DNA of 64,000 bases from Kribbella pittospori (GTDB lineage Bacteria > Actinomycetota > Actinomycetes > Propionibacteriales > Kribbellaceae): assembly GCF_004331465.1 (NCBI RefSeq), contig NZ_SJKB01000008.1, forward strand, positions 372,001-436,000, read 5' to 3'. Shown one piece after another: positions 32,635-41,685 of this stretch. Under the pieces are notes generated by a model, which ran no database searches, had not been told where the DNA came from, and saw only the letters and a program-made list of their open reading frames with translations. Every line of letters begins with the position of its first letter. Within the stretch, counting starts at the first letter, position 1. The position numbers and the translations under genes are program-made.

Positions 32635-33465
32635 TCAGCCCTTGACGGCTCCAGAGGCCAGGCCCGTTACGTAGAAGCGTTGGAGGGCTACGTACAGGAC
32701 GACGCAGGGGATCATCGCGATGACGGAGCCTGCTACGAGGGAGCCGAAGTTGACTTCGCCGTACGCGCCGGCTTGGACGTTCACCAGCGCGACCGGGAGG
32801 GTGTAGAGCTCGTCTTTGGTGAGGAAGGTCAGGGCGCCTAGGAACTCGGTCCAGGCGGCCAGGAAGGCGTAGAGGGCAACGGTCGCGGCGCCTGGGGTGA
32901 TGAGTGGGCGGAGGACCGAGCCGATCATGCGGAGGGTGCCGCAGCCGTCGACGTGGGCCGAGTCCTCGAGCTCTACCGGCACCGAGGCGAACGAGTTGCG
33001 CATGACGAAGACGCCGAAGGGCAGGTTGACGGTCGTGTAGAACAGCACCAGCCCGAGCAGACTGTCGGTCAGCCGCAGGACGTTCATCTCCAGGTAGAGC
33101 GGAGTCAGGATCGCCTGGAACGGGATCATCATCGACACCACCACGAGCGCGAACAGCAACGGCCCACTGCGGAAGCGGAACCGCGCGAACCCGTAGCCGG
33201 CCAACGTCGCCAGCACAGCCGTCAACACGGCGGTGCTCAAGGCAACGATCAGACTGTTGCCGACGGACCGGATCAGGTTGCCCGGTCCCTCGATCAGGGT
33301 GCGGAAGTTGTCCCAGGTCAGGTGGAAGAACGTCGACGCGTCCGGTGCCGCCACGATCACGTCGTTCGGCTGCACCGACCGGAAGAGGGCCCACAGCAAC
33401 GGTACGGCGAAGACCAGGAAGGCACCGCCACCGCCGACGACGTACAGGGTGTTCTTGAGTCTCAT
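32635..33465 (-). CDS. Carbohydrate ABC permease, MalG type (arabinofuranoside locus)
   Basis: A 276-residue six-span membrane protein. The EAA loop is SVPVELEDSAHVDGCGTLRM, with Ser and His replacing the usual Ala pair, and FLAAWTEFLGALTFLTKDEL precedes the C-terminus. ATG 33465 gives a short N-terminus. It is the last gene of the GH127 operon, two bases after the MalF-like gene. The ATPase partner is not encoded here. Confidence 0.92.
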   Translation of the reverse strand: MRLKNTLYVVGGGGAFLVFAVPLLWALFRSVQPNDVIVAAPDASTFFHLTWDNFRTLIEGPGNLIRSVGNSLIVALSTAVLTAVLATLAGYGFARFRFRSGPLLFALVVVSMMIPFQAILTPLYLEMNVLRLTDSLLGLVLFYTTVNLPFGVFVMRNSFASVPVELEDSAHVDGCGTLRMIGSVLRPLITPGAATVALYAFLAAWTEFLGALTFLTKDELYTLPVALVNVQAGAYGEVNFGSLVAGSVIAMIPCVVLYVALQRFYVTGLASGAVKG

Positions 33466-33467
33466 CG

Positions 33468-34424
33468 TCAGTCCTTCTCCCGGAGCAGCCAGAACTGGGC
33501 CGCGGTGACGAGTCCGACCACGATCACCAGCACGATCGACAGCGCGGTCGCGGCACCGAGCTGCAGCTGGACGAAGGCGCGGTTGTAGATGTACTGGACG
33601 ACCGTGGTGGTGTCCGTCCCCGGCCCGCCGCGGGTCAGGATGTAGAACTGCGTGAACGCGAGCAGCGAGCCGACCACCGAGATGATCACGCACATCGCGA
33701 TCGTCCGGCGCAGCACCGGGATGGTGATCTCCCGCTCCTGCTGCCACCAGGTCGCGCCATCGAGCTCGGACGACTCGTAGAACTCGCGTGGGATCGCCTG
33801 CATGCCGGCCATCAGCAGCATCATCGTGAGCCCACTGACACCCCAGATCACCAGGACGCAGATCAGTCCGGTCGCGAGCGGCCCGTCGACCAGCCAGGCC
33901 GTCGTACCGTCGGTGATGCCGAGCTTGCGGAGGACGATGTTGATCGCGCCGCTGTCCGGCTGAGCCTCCAGCACAGTGACGAAGCTCAGCGTCGACAGTC
34001 CGACGACGAACGGCAGGAAGAAGACTGTCCGCAACAACGTCGCGCCACGGCGCTTACGTCGTACCAGAACGGCGAGTGCGTACCCGAGCACGAGAATCGG
34101 TCCGGTCACGATGACTGTGTAGAGCAACGTGTAGAGGACCGACTTGGCGAACGCCGCATCGGACGCGATCGCGGTGTAGTTCTTCAGCCCACTGAACTTC
34201 ACCGTGCCGATCAGCGGCCAGTTGGTCAACGAGATCACGACGGCGAAGGCCAGCGGCACCAGCACGAAGACGCCGACGAACAGTACGGCGGGCGTCACCA
34301 GGAGCAAGCCGGTCCGGGCTGGATGGGTGAGTGAGCCTCGTCCCGCCCGCCGCCCGGCCGATGCCGCCTTGCGCGAGCCCGAGTCGAGCCGGTGCGTACG
34401 CCGGGTTCCAACGTCCGTACTCAT
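33468..34424 (-). CDS. Carbohydrate ABC permease, MalF type (arabinofuranoside locus)
   Basis: A 318-residue permease with a basic N-terminal tail of about 35 residues and six membrane segments. The EAA loop is PREFYESSELDGATWWQQER, again with Ser in place of Ala. GGPGTDTTTVVQYIYNRAFV is the typical last periplasmic loop. ATG 34424 overlaps the binding-protein stop (ATGA) and so is translationally coupled. The reading through to 35138 in the same frame is a shadow of the binding-protein gene. Confidence 0.92.
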   Translation of the reverse strand: MSTDVGTRRTHRLDSGSRKAASAGRRAGRGSLTHPARTGLLLVTPAVLFVGVFVLVPLAFAVVISLTNWPLIGTVKFSGLKNYTAIASDAAFAKSVLYTLLYTVIVTGPILVLGYALAVLVRRKRRGATLLRTVFFLPFVVGLSTLSFVTVLEAQPDSGAINIVLRKLGITDGTTAWLVDGPLATGLICVLVIWGVSGLTMMLLMAGMQAIPREFYESSELDGATWWQQEREITIPVLRRTIAMCVIISVVGSLLAFTQFYILTRGGPGTDTTTVVQYIYNRAFVQLQLGAATALSIVLVIVVGLVTAAQFWLLREKD

Positions 34425-35731
34425 GCTTGTCCCTGGGACAGGATCCGGTCGTAGTTCTGCTGTGCTTCCTTCATGGCGGCCTCCAGCTCGCCGTCGAACA
34501 CGGCCCGGCGGAACATCTGCAGCCATGGACCGTCCGGCTGGTTGTAGAGCAGGTTGTAGGACAGCGTGGTCGGCGCGTAGCCCTCCGAGATGCGCTCGAG
34601 TGGCAGCGTCGCGAGCGGGTACTTCTTCGCGAACTCCGTCGTCCTGGCATCCGACCGTACCGGCGTGTAGCCGCCGGCCGGCAGATCGATCTGCTGCGGC
34701 AGGTCGAGGGCGAACCGGACGAACTCCCACGCCCCGGACGCGTTCTTGGCCCCTCGTGGGATGCACATGTTGTCGCCGCCGTCGAAGAACGCCGAGCCCC
34801 CGTCCGGCCCGGACAGCAGCCGGGGCGCGACCTTCTGGTGGAACTTGTCGTCCGACGCGGACACGACGACGCTGTAGTTCGACGGGAAGATGCCGACCTT
34901 GCCGGCCCGGAAGTCGCTGCCCCAGCGGGACGCGTCGTCGGAGAAGTTCGCCCGCGGCACGAGCCCGTCGACCCACAGCTGCTGGTGCAGCTCGAGCATC
35001 CGCTGGACCACGTCGTTGCCGACGATGTTGCCGGACTGTTCGCCGATCGTGCCTTTGATCAAATCGGTGTCCGCGGCCCAGATCATCGGCTGTACGACGA
35101 AGCCGAGCGCACCCGGACTGTTCGCCGGGAAGCTCCACGCGTAGATGTCGTCGCCCAGCTTGCGCAGCTTCCGGGCTGCATCCAGCAGATTGTCGAAGGA
35201 CTTGATCGCCTCGTCCGGGTCGACCTCCGCGCGGTCGCAGAGCTCGGTATTGAACCAGAACATCGAGTTGTCGGCCAGGTACGGGACGCCGAACACCCGG
35301 TCGCCCTTGGTCGCGAGCCGGAGGTGGCCCGGGCTGAGCTTGTCCCGGAAGTCCAGCGCCTGCAGCGGTTCGGTCAGGTCGGTGAACGCGTCGCGGTAGA
35401 TGAACAGCATCGAGTTGATGTCGTCGATGTCGACCAGGTCCGGCACACTCCGGCCGCGGATCGCGGTCGCCAGCTTAGTCACGTACTGCGCGTCCAGCAC
35501 CGGCGTCAGCTCGACGGTGAGCCGCTGCTGGGACGCGTTGAACTTCTTCACCAGGTCGGTCAGGCCAGTCTGCGTCGCCGCCCGGCACCACACCTGCACG
35601 GTGCCGGTGGCTTCCTGCCCGAACCCGGCCGCTTGCACGTCGGGTTCGGGCAGGACAGAGCTGCAGCCCGGCACGGCACCGGCTGCGGCAGTCGCCGCCG
35701 TCAGACCGAGGAACTTCCGCCGGGTGAACAT
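34421..35731 (-). CDS. Extracellular sugar-binding lipoprotein (arabinofuranoside locus)
   Basis: A 436-residue binding protein. MFTRRKFLGLTAATAAAGAV is a twin-arginine signal, with the lipobox VPGC at residues 20-23. The mature chain opens TVQVWCRAATQTGLTDLVKK and has the family pattern FFDGGDNMCIPRGAKNASGA. It should deliver oligosaccharides to the two permeases. It starts two bases after the GH127 gene and so belongs to the same transcript. The likely ligand is an arabinose-containing oligosaccharide, judging from GH127. Confidence 0.91.
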   Translation of the reverse strand: MFTRRKFLGLTAATAAAGAVPGCSSVLPEPDVQAAGFGQEATGTVQVWCRAATQTGLTDLVKKFNASQQRLTVELTPVLDAQYVTKLATAIRGRSVPDLVDIDDINSMLFIYRDAFTDLTEPLQALDFRDKLSPGHLRLATKGDRVFGVPYLADNSMFWFNTELCDRAEVDPDEAIKSFDNLLDAARKLRKLGDDIYAWSFPANSPGALGFVVQPMIWAADTDLIKGTIGEQSGNIVGNDVVQRMLELHQQLWVDGLVPRANFSDDASRWGSDFRAGKVGIFPSNYSVVVSASDDKFHQKVAPRLLSGPDGGSAFFDGGDNMCIPRGAKNASGAWEFVRFALDLPQQIDLPAGGYTPVRSDARTTEFAKKYPLATLPLERISEGYAPTTLSYNLLYNQPDGPWLQMFRRAVFDGELEAAMKEAQQNYDRILSQGQA

Positions 35732-35733
35732 GA

Positions 35734-37608
35734 TCAGGCCCTGGGCAGCCAGACGCGCATGGCACCGATCTCACGGTTGGCCCACGCGTAGTACGGAACC
35801 GCGACCACGTCGACCTCGTCGCCGACGCCGTCCGCGCTGTCGGTTGCGAACGGCCAGACGGCGTCACGATGACCGGTGCCGGCTCGTCCGCGGGTCCTCA
35901 GCACAGTGACACCGTCGAGCAACTGATCATCGTGGCTCGCGGCAACTGAGGCCTGGGGCAACAGGTGCAGACCATCGACATTCGCCTGCTGGTCGGCCTG
36001 CTCGACCGCGTAGACGAGCGGACCGCGTTCCAGAGCGACGCAGCCGCGCACCGCGTCGACACGCGGATCTGCTCCGACGACGCGGGTTGCCATCGGCAAC
36101 TTCAGCTCGATCACGTCTCCCGCCGCCGCATCCACGCGTGCATAGCCGGCGGCATCCACCGGCTTCCCGTTGACCGTCGCTCCCTCCGCCCACGCTGGGA
36201 TCCGCAGCTCGATCGCGATCGGACCGCTGGCCGTGATGCCCACCGCGCCGTCCCACGGGTACGCCGTGTCGACGGTCAGCGTGACATCGCCGACGGTGAG
36301 CGTGCCCGCGGCGTACTGGTGGATCTGGATCGCGCCGTCGCTGGTGCTCGCGAGGTAGCCGTCGAGGCTGGCCAGCGTGCGCATGATGTTCGGCGGGCAG
36401 CACGCGCAGTCGAACCACCCGCGCCGGCCGTGCGCCGGGCTGCGGCCGTTGTCCGCGTGCGCTCCACCGCGCAACTGCAGCGCGTTGACATAGAAGTACT
36501 CGGTCCCGGCGAGTGACACCCCGGCCAGGAATCCGTTGTAGAGCATCCGCTCGATCGCATCCGCGTACGACGCCTCACCGGTGGCGAGCAGCATCCGCCA
36601 CGCCCACTGGATCCCGCCGATCGCCGCACACGTCTCGGCGTACGCGCGATCCGAGGGAAGCTCGTACTCGTCGCCGAACGCCTCACCCTCCCAGCGCGCG
36701 CCCAGCCCGCCGGTGACGTACGTCTTCGTCGACCACATGTGCGCGAACTGCCGCTTGAGTGCCTCGAGCAACTCGGTGTCGCCGGTCTCGACCGCGACAT
36801 CGGTCGCCCCAGCAGCAAGGTAGACCGCGCGGACCGAGTGACCTTCGACGGTGGTTGCCTCGCGCACCGGAACCCGGTCGGAGAAGTACGCCGGCTCGTG
36901 GCCGTGGTTCTTGATGATCCCGTGGCCGCGGGCGTCGACGAACCACCGGGCGAGGTCGAGGTAGGCCGCCGTCCCCGTCTCCCGATACAGCTCGACGAGG
37001 GCCATTTCGATCACCGGATGGCCGTCCACGTCCACGGTCTTGCCGTCGCCGAACGTCGCCACCAGATGGTCGGCGAGCTTGATCGCCACCTCGAGCAGTT
37101 CACGGTCGCCGGTGCAGCGGACCTGCGCGACGGCGGCCTGGATCAGGTGACCGGCGCAGTAGTGCTCGTGGCTCCAGACGAGTTGCTTGTAGCGGCCGTC
37201 GTCGCCGTACCGGAGTTGGACGACCGAGTCGAGGTAGCCGTCCTCGCGTTGGGCCGCGGCCACGATCGCGGTGAGATCGCGCTGGCGCTGCAGCAACTCC
37301 TCGCTCGGGTTGCGCCCGTACTCCCAGGCGGCGGCCTCGAGCCACTTGTAGACGTCGGAGTCGGCGAAGACCGGGCCGATCGCCTCGCCCTCGCCGATGC
37401 CGGCCGCGAGCCGGAGGTTCTGCAGGTTCCCGGCCTTCTCGAGCTGCTCCTGACCGCTGGGGATGGCGCTGTCGCCGTTGCGTTGCTGGCGGGGCGACCA
37501 GAAGCCGCCGGTGATCTTCGCGTCGGCTAGGCCGACGGGGAGCCAACGGCCGCGGATGCCGGCGGCCGGGCTGCGAGACGTTCTGACTGCGTCCGGGGTA
37601 GCGCTCAT
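35734..37608 (-). CDS. GH127 beta-L-arabinofuranosidase
   Basis: A 624-residue enzyme of the GH127 (DUF1680) family. ITGGFWSPRQQRNGDSAIPS is the N-terminal signature. ELPSDRAYAETCAAIGGIQW supplies the Glu and first zinc Cys, and GRRGWFDCACCPPNIMRTL the Cys cluster that includes the catalytic Cys nucleophile. The known enzyme of this type releases beta-L-arabinofuranose from hydroxyproline-rich glycoproteins or arabinans. No signal peptide is present, so hydrolysis occurs in the cytoplasm after import. It is the promoter-proximal gene of the operon, divergent from a LacI regulator. Confidence 0.92.
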   Translation of the reverse strand: MSATPDAVRTSRSPAAGIRGRWLPVGLADAKITGGFWSPRQQRNGDSAIPSGQEQLEKAGNLQNLRLAAGIGEGEAIGPVFADSDVYKWLEAAAWEYGRNPSEELLQRQRDLTAIVAAAQREDGYLDSVVQLRYGDDGRYKQLVWSHEHYCAGHLIQAAVAQVRCTGDRELLEVAIKLADHLVATFGDGKTVDVDGHPVIEMALVELYRETGTAAYLDLARWFVDARGHGIIKNHGHEPAYFSDRVPVREATTVEGHSVRAVYLAAGATDVAVETGDTELLEALKRQFAHMWSTKTYVTGGLGARWEGEAFGDEYELPSDRAYAETCAAIGGIQWAWRMLLATGEASYADAIERMLYNGFLAGVSLAGTEYFYVNALQLRGGAHADNGRSPAHGRRGWFDCACCPPNIMRTLASLDGYLASTSDGAIQIHQYAAGTLTVGDVTLTVDTAYPWDGAVGITASGPIAIELRIPAWAEGATVNGKPVDAAGYARVDAAAGDVIELKLPMATRVVGADPRVDAVRGCVALERGPLVYAVEQADQQANVDGLHLLPQASVAASHDDQLLDGVTVLRTRGRAGTGHRDAVWPFATDSADGVGDEVDVVAVPYYAWANREIGAMRVWLPRA

Positions 37609-37644
37609 AGGGCGTGACTCCTGGGAGGCTGGGAGGGGCGGCTC

Positions 37645-37761
37645 GGAAAATCCAGAATACGTTTTCCTTGATGAAGCTAGAGAGCTTCGGCAGTCTGGTC
37701 AAGCCCTCAGACCTGGCGAAATCCGGTCAAGTGGAGCTTCATGAGGTACTGTTTCCGGAAA
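37645..37761. promoter_or_regulatory. Dyad sites between GH127 operon and LacI gene
   Basis: GGAAAA (37645-37650) and TTTTCC (37662-37667) form one dyad at the GH127 promoter. GAAGCT and AGCTTC (37673-37688) form a second. TTTCCGGAAA (37752-37761), a perfect ten-base palindrome, lies about 20 bases before the LacI start. They are candidates for binding by the LacI-family regulator. Confidence 0.5.
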
Positions 37762-37780
37762 GTTCGGAAAGGAGTTGCCG

Positions 37781-38779
37781 ATGGCGTCTCGCGGTCCTTC
37801 GCTGCCCCGGATCACGGATGTGGCCGCGCTGGCCGGCGTCTCCACGAGTACGGCGTCCAAGGCCCTGAACGACACCGGCCAACTCCGCGAGGAGACCAGA
37901 CAGCGAGTACGCCGGGCCGCCGAGCAACTGGGGTTCACGCCGGACAGCCGTGGTCGCGCACTGTCGTCCGGGCGCAGCTTCACGGTCGGGCTGATCACCA
38001 CGGACAGCTCCGGCCGGTTCAGCATCCCGATCATGCTCGGCGCCGAGGACACACTGAGCGCCGGCGAGATGGCGCTGGTGCTGTGCGACACCCGGGACGA
38101 CCCCCTGCGTGAGCAGCACTATCTGCGCTCGCTGGTGTCCCGCCGCGTCGACGGGATCATCGTGACCGGACGACGTACCGAGCCGCGCGCGCCGATCGAC
38201 GTACCGATCCCGGTCGTGTACGCGTTCAGCCCTTCGACCGATCCGGCCGACATCTCGGTGATCGTGGACGACCATGGCGGCGCCGCTTCGACCGTGCAGC
38301 ACCTGTTGTCATTGGGCCGTCGGCGCATCGCGCACATCACCGGACCGGCGACGCACCACAGTGCGCAGGTCCGCGCCGCCGCGGCGGTTGCGACCGCGGG
38401 CAGTTCGCTCGTCGGCGAGCCGATGCACGGTGAGTGGAGCGAGCGGTGGGGCCGGCACGCGGTCGACGTACTGCTGCGTTCGAACCCCGAGATCGATGCG
38501 GTCTCGTGCGGCAGCGACCAGATCGCCCGCGGGGTCTGCGACCGCCTGCGTGAGCTCGGCCGATCGGTGCCGGACGACATCGCGGTGACCGGCTACGACA
38601 ACTGGTCGGTCATGGCTCTGGCCAGCCGGCCGCCGTTGACCACGGTCGACCTGGAGTTGGAGGAGCTCGGTCGCCGTACCGCCAACCTGCTGCTGGACGC
38701 CATCGCCGGCTCACCGCACCCCGGCGAGATGGCGCTACCGACACGCTTGGTCACGCGGGAGTCGACGCTCGGTACCTGA
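37781..38779 (+). CDS. LacI-family transcriptional repressor (arabinofuranoside locus)
   Basis: A 332-residue regulator. RITDVAALAGVSTSTASKAL, then NDTGQLREETRQRVRRAAEQ, form the LacI helix-turn-helix and hinge. The periplasmic-binding-like core follows (GLITTDSSGRFSIPIMLGAE; GVCDRLRELGRSVPDDIAVT, GYDNWSVMALASRPPLTTVD). ATG 37781 has AAAGGAG six bases before it, and this decides the start over an in-frame TTG at 37775. It diverges from the GH127 operon, so it should be its substrate-responsive repressor. Confidence 0.94.
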   Translation: MASRGPSLPRITDVAALAGVSTSTASKALNDTGQLREETRQRVRRAAEQLGFTPDSRGRALSSGRSFTVGLITTDSSGRFSIPIMLGAEDTLSAGEMALVLCDTRDDPLREQHYLRSLVSRRVDGIIVTGRRTEPRAPIDVPIPVVYAFSPSTDPADISVIVDDHGGAASTVQHLLSLGRRRIAHITGPATHHSAQVRAAAAVATAGSSLVGEPMHGEWSERWGRHAVDVLLRSNPEIDAVSCGSDQIARGVCDRLRELGRSVPDDIAVTGYDNWSVMALASRPPLTTVDLELEELGRRTANLLLDAIAGSPHPGEMALPTRLVTRESTLGT

Positions 38780-38842
38780 GCTGTCCGGTCACCGGATGGT
38801 CGCCCACAGGTCCGCCGTTGGTTGCCCGTTTCCTCTAGTTTA

Positions 38843-40033
38843 ATGCGGGTGCTGCGCAAGCTCGTGATCGGCGTCGCGGTGATCGCCACCCTGGTGGCGG
38901 GGGTGGGCACCGCGCGCCTGGTGCTTCCTCGACCCGATCCCACCGGCGGCGTGGTCAAACAGCTGGCGTTCCTGCGTGCCGAGATCGAGGGTGGCGCGGA
39001 CCACGCGGCGCAGAAGCAGTTCCCGGAGGGGTACTTCTTCCTCAACGCGCTCTACGGGCTGACCTGGGTCCAGGTCGGCCTCGCCGATCCGGAGCGGTCC
39101 GTCGACGCGGCGGCCGAAGCGCGGTGGGCGCTCAACCGGCTGGAGTCACCGGACGGGACCGCCGTCTTCGACGCGTCGCTGCGGCCGCGGTACGGCGTCT
39201 TCCACGCGGGCTGGACGAACTGGTTGCGCGGCGGACTGATCGCCCTCCACCACTCCGACGCGGCCGAGCTCGACGAATTCACCAGTTCGTCGGTCGAGAT
39301 CGCGACCGCGTTCCGGACCGCGAAAACCCCTTATCTGGAAGCGTATCCGGGTCAGGCCTGGCCGGTCGACTCCGCCGTCGCGATCGCCTCCCTCCGCCTG
39401 TACGACGACCTGGTGGCGCCCCGGTTCGGCCGCATCGCGACGAACTGGGTGGCGGCGGTGAAGACCAAGCTGGATCCGGGGACCGGCCTGATCCCGCACC
39501 AGGTCGCGCCGGTGACGACCGGTGCGCGCGCGTCGTCGCAGAGCATCATCCAGCGGTTCCTGGTGGAGATCGATCCCGCTTTCGCCAGGGCGCAGTACGA
39601 GATCTTCCGGGATCGGTTCGTCGGTGGGATCGGCGTTCGGGAGTATCCGAAAGGTACGGAAGGCAAGGGCGATGTCGACTCCGGTCCGTTGATCCTCGGG
39701 ACCAGTCTGTCCGCGACCGTGGTCACGATGGGCACCGCCCGGGTCCAGCACGATCCGCTCGCGGACCGGCTCGCCCGCGAGGGCGACCTGCTCGGATTGC
39801 CGATCAGCGGCCTGAAGACGAAGCGCTACCTGTTCGGGGCAGTCCCGATCGGCGACGCCTTCCTGGCCTGGTCCGCGTCCGCGCGGCCGTTCGTGGCCGG
39901 CGACCAGCCGGAGCTCGACGGCGGCTCCGGCTGGTGGCGCGGCCCGTGGCTACTCCTGCTCTGGCTACCCGCGTTGATCCTGTGGAGCTTCGTTCGATTC
40001 AAGCGGCGCCGAAGACGAAGACGGGCTCATTGA
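38843..40033 (+). CDS. Membrane-anchored hypothetical protein, 396 residues
   Basis: Not recognised with confidence. One N-terminal membrane span (VIGVAVIATLVAGVGTARLV) and one C-terminal span (WLLLLWLPALILWSFVRF), followed by a very basic tail (KRRRRRRRAH), put a large domain of about 330 residues outside. That domain has repeated helical pieces with aromatic residues (QFPEGYFFLNALYGLTWVQV; GVFHAGWTNWLRGGLIALHH; AYPGQAWPVDSAVAIASLRL), suggestive of an alpha/alpha toroid such as seen in some glycosidases and terpene-processing enzymes. No clear catalytic signature is present. It stands alone between two sugar operons. Confidence 0.7.
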   Translation: MRVLRKLVIGVAVIATLVAGVGTARLVLPRPDPTGGVVKQLAFLRAEIEGGADHAAQKQFPEGYFFLNALYGLTWVQVGLADPERSVDAAAEARWALNRLESPDGTAVFDASLRPRYGVFHAGWTNWLRGGLIALHHSDAAELDEFTSSSVEIATAFRTAKTPYLEAYPGQAWPVDSAVAIASLRLYDDLVAPRFGRIATNWVAAVKTKLDPGTGLIPHQVAPVTTGARASSQSIIQRFLVEIDPAFARAQYEIFRDRFVGGIGVREYPKGTEGKGDVDSGPLILGTSLSATVVTMGTARVQHDPLADRLAREGDLLGLPISGLKTKRYLFGAVPIGDAFLAWSASARPFVAGDQPELDGGSGWWRGPWLLLLWLPALILWSFVRFKRRRRRRRAH

Positions 40034-40039
40034 GTTCAG

Positions 40040-41092
40040 TCAGCAGGGGTCGGTCGGGTTGAAGTCGGCGGCGTACGTACCGACGGAGTTGCCACCGGTG
40101 TTGGCCGACATCGTGTTGCCGCACACCTGGCCCTGAGGCGTGCGCATGAACTTGATGCCGCCGGCCGCATTGCCGGTGATGGTGTTGCCGTAGATGTTGT
40201 TGTCGGTGCCATCGGTCTCGGTGTCGCCACCGAGGCGGACGCCGGCGCCGGTGTTGCCGTGGATCGTGTTGTTGCGGAAGGTGTTGCCGCTCCCCCGGGC
40301 GTCCAGCCCGCCGGACTCCGGATCCTTCTGCGCGGTGCAGTCGTTGTTCTCGACGACGTTCGCGGTCGAGTTCTCCTTCACGTCGACGCACTCGTTGCCG
40401 TCGGTCGCGATCGTGTTGTCGTGGATCCGGTTGTTGCGGCTACGGTCCGGCTGGTCGTCGGGCGCGCCGTTCTCACCCTGCTGTTCCGGCGCGGTGCCGA
40501 GGTAGATCCCCTCGCCGTTCTTCCCACCACCGTCGAACTTGAAGTCGTAGACGCCGCACGGCCCGACGGTGTTGTCGTGAACGTCGGCGTTCGTGATCAG
40601 GTAGCGCAGCCGCACACATTCGCCACCCGCGTTCTTCAGCGTCATATCGCGGATCGTCAACCCGCCGACGCCGTCGCCGGCCGTCGTACTCATCACGTAG
40701 ATCAGCTTGTCCCGGTAGCCGGACTCGCTGGACGACGAACCGTACAGGCCGTCGATGGTGAACCCGTCGAGCGTCACGCCGTCGTGCTGGATCTGGAAGA
40801 TCCGCGAGTTGCCCGCGCCCTTGACGACCGCGGTCGACGGACCTGCGACGGTGACACCGGATCGGGTCGTCACCGCATCCTGGAGATAGGTGCCGGAGGC
40901 AAGGTGTACGGTCGCTCCCCGCGGTGCCGTGTCGAGCGCCTTCTGGATCGTGGCGTACGGCGAACCGGACGTCGTACCGGAGTTCGTGTCACTGCCGGAC
41001 GGGGAGACGTAGTAGTTGGAGGCGGCGTGTGCCGGGATCGCGGGGAACCCGAGCGCGGCGCCGAGAAGCAGGATCGGGACGGCTCTGAACAT
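40040..41092 (-). CDS. Secreted right-handed parallel beta-helix protein
   Basis: A 350-residue protein. The signal peptide ends near GFPAIPAHA|AS, followed by NYYVSPSGSDTNSGTTSGSP, the opening common to secreted beta-helix proteins. Repeats such as NNRIHDNTIATDGNECVDVK, NTFRNNTIHGNTGAGVRLGG and NNIYGNTITGNAAGGIKF are the asparagine-ladder turns of a pectate-lyase-like beta helix. It probably binds or cleaves an acidic polysaccharide outside the cell. It is the last gene in the heparinase operon, 23 bases behind the YesL-like gene. Confidence 0.84.
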   Translation of the reverse strand: MFRAVPILLLGAALGFPAIPAHAASNYYVSPSGSDTNSGTTSGSPYATIQKALDTAPRGATVHLASGTYLQDAVTTRSGVTVAGPSTAVVKGAGNSRIFQIQHDGVTLDGFTIDGLYGSSSSESGYRDKLIYVMSTTAGDGVGGLTIRDMTLKNAGGECVRLRYLITNADVHDNTVGPCGVYDFKFDGGGKNGEGIYLGTAPEQQGENGAPDDQPDRSRNNRIHDNTIATDGNECVDVKENSTANVVENNDCTAQKDPESGGLDARGSGNTFRNNTIHGNTGAGVRLGGDTETDGTDNNIYGNTITGNAAGGIKFMRTPQGQVCGNTMSANTGGNSVGTYAADFNPTDPC

Positions 41093-41115
41093 GGTGGTCC
41101 TCCTCTGTGGGGCGG

Positions 41116-41685
41116 CTACGCGTGATCGGCGACAAACAGTCCGATCAGCACTGGGACGGTGGCGCCAAGGAGTAGTGGGCCTGCCGGAACGACAAGCGAG
41201 AAGACGGGTGCGGCAATGGCCGCGCCAAGCAAGGCCGTGCCGCGCGGCACGGAGGTGAACGCCAGCCGGAACGCGGTACGACGCCAATCAGCGGCCGCAC
41301 CGGATGGGTCACGACCGGCAGCGACGGCCAGCGCGAGATGGTAGGTGACCGCGGCCGCGACCAGACCGATGTGGATCATGAACAGGGCGACGACGACCGG
41401 TCCCGAGCTGCCGGCCAGGAACCGCAGGTTGCTGGCGGCCACCACACCTGCGATCGTCATCAGAATGGAGTGCGGTAGCAACGGACGCCAATAGAGTCGC
41501 CAGCCGGTGAACACCCCGGTGAAGCACCGGGTGTCGCCGTCCGTCCGCCACCGGTTGAGCGCGAAGCCGACCGCGGCCAGAGCCGGCAACCACGTCACTA
41601 CACCCAGGCAGAGGATCGAGAACGCCGAACCCGCCAGCACCGGACTGGCCAGCCAGCCGAGCCAGTCGAGCGCCCGCCGAGTCAT
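41116..41685 (-). CDS. YesL-like (DUF624) membrane protein
   Basis: A 189-residue protein with five or six hydrophobic segments and no other obvious domain. TWLPALAAVGFALNRWR near the N-terminus and FTGWRLYWRPLLPHSILMTI are typical of YesL/DUF624 proteins, which in Bacillus lie in the rhamnogalacturonan cluster. Its role is not established. It overlaps the heparinase-like gene upstream by four bases (ATGA), so co-translation is expected. Confidence 0.72.
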   Translation of the reverse strand: MTRRALDWLGWLASPVLAGSAFSILCLGVVTWLPALAAVGFALNRWRTDGDTRCFTGVFTGWRLYWRPLLPHSILMTIAGVVAASNLRFLAGSSGPVVVALFMIHIGLVAAAVTYHLALAVAAGRDPSGAAADWRRTAFRLAFTSVPRGTALLGAAIAAPVFSLVVPAGPLLLGATVPVLIGLFVADHA

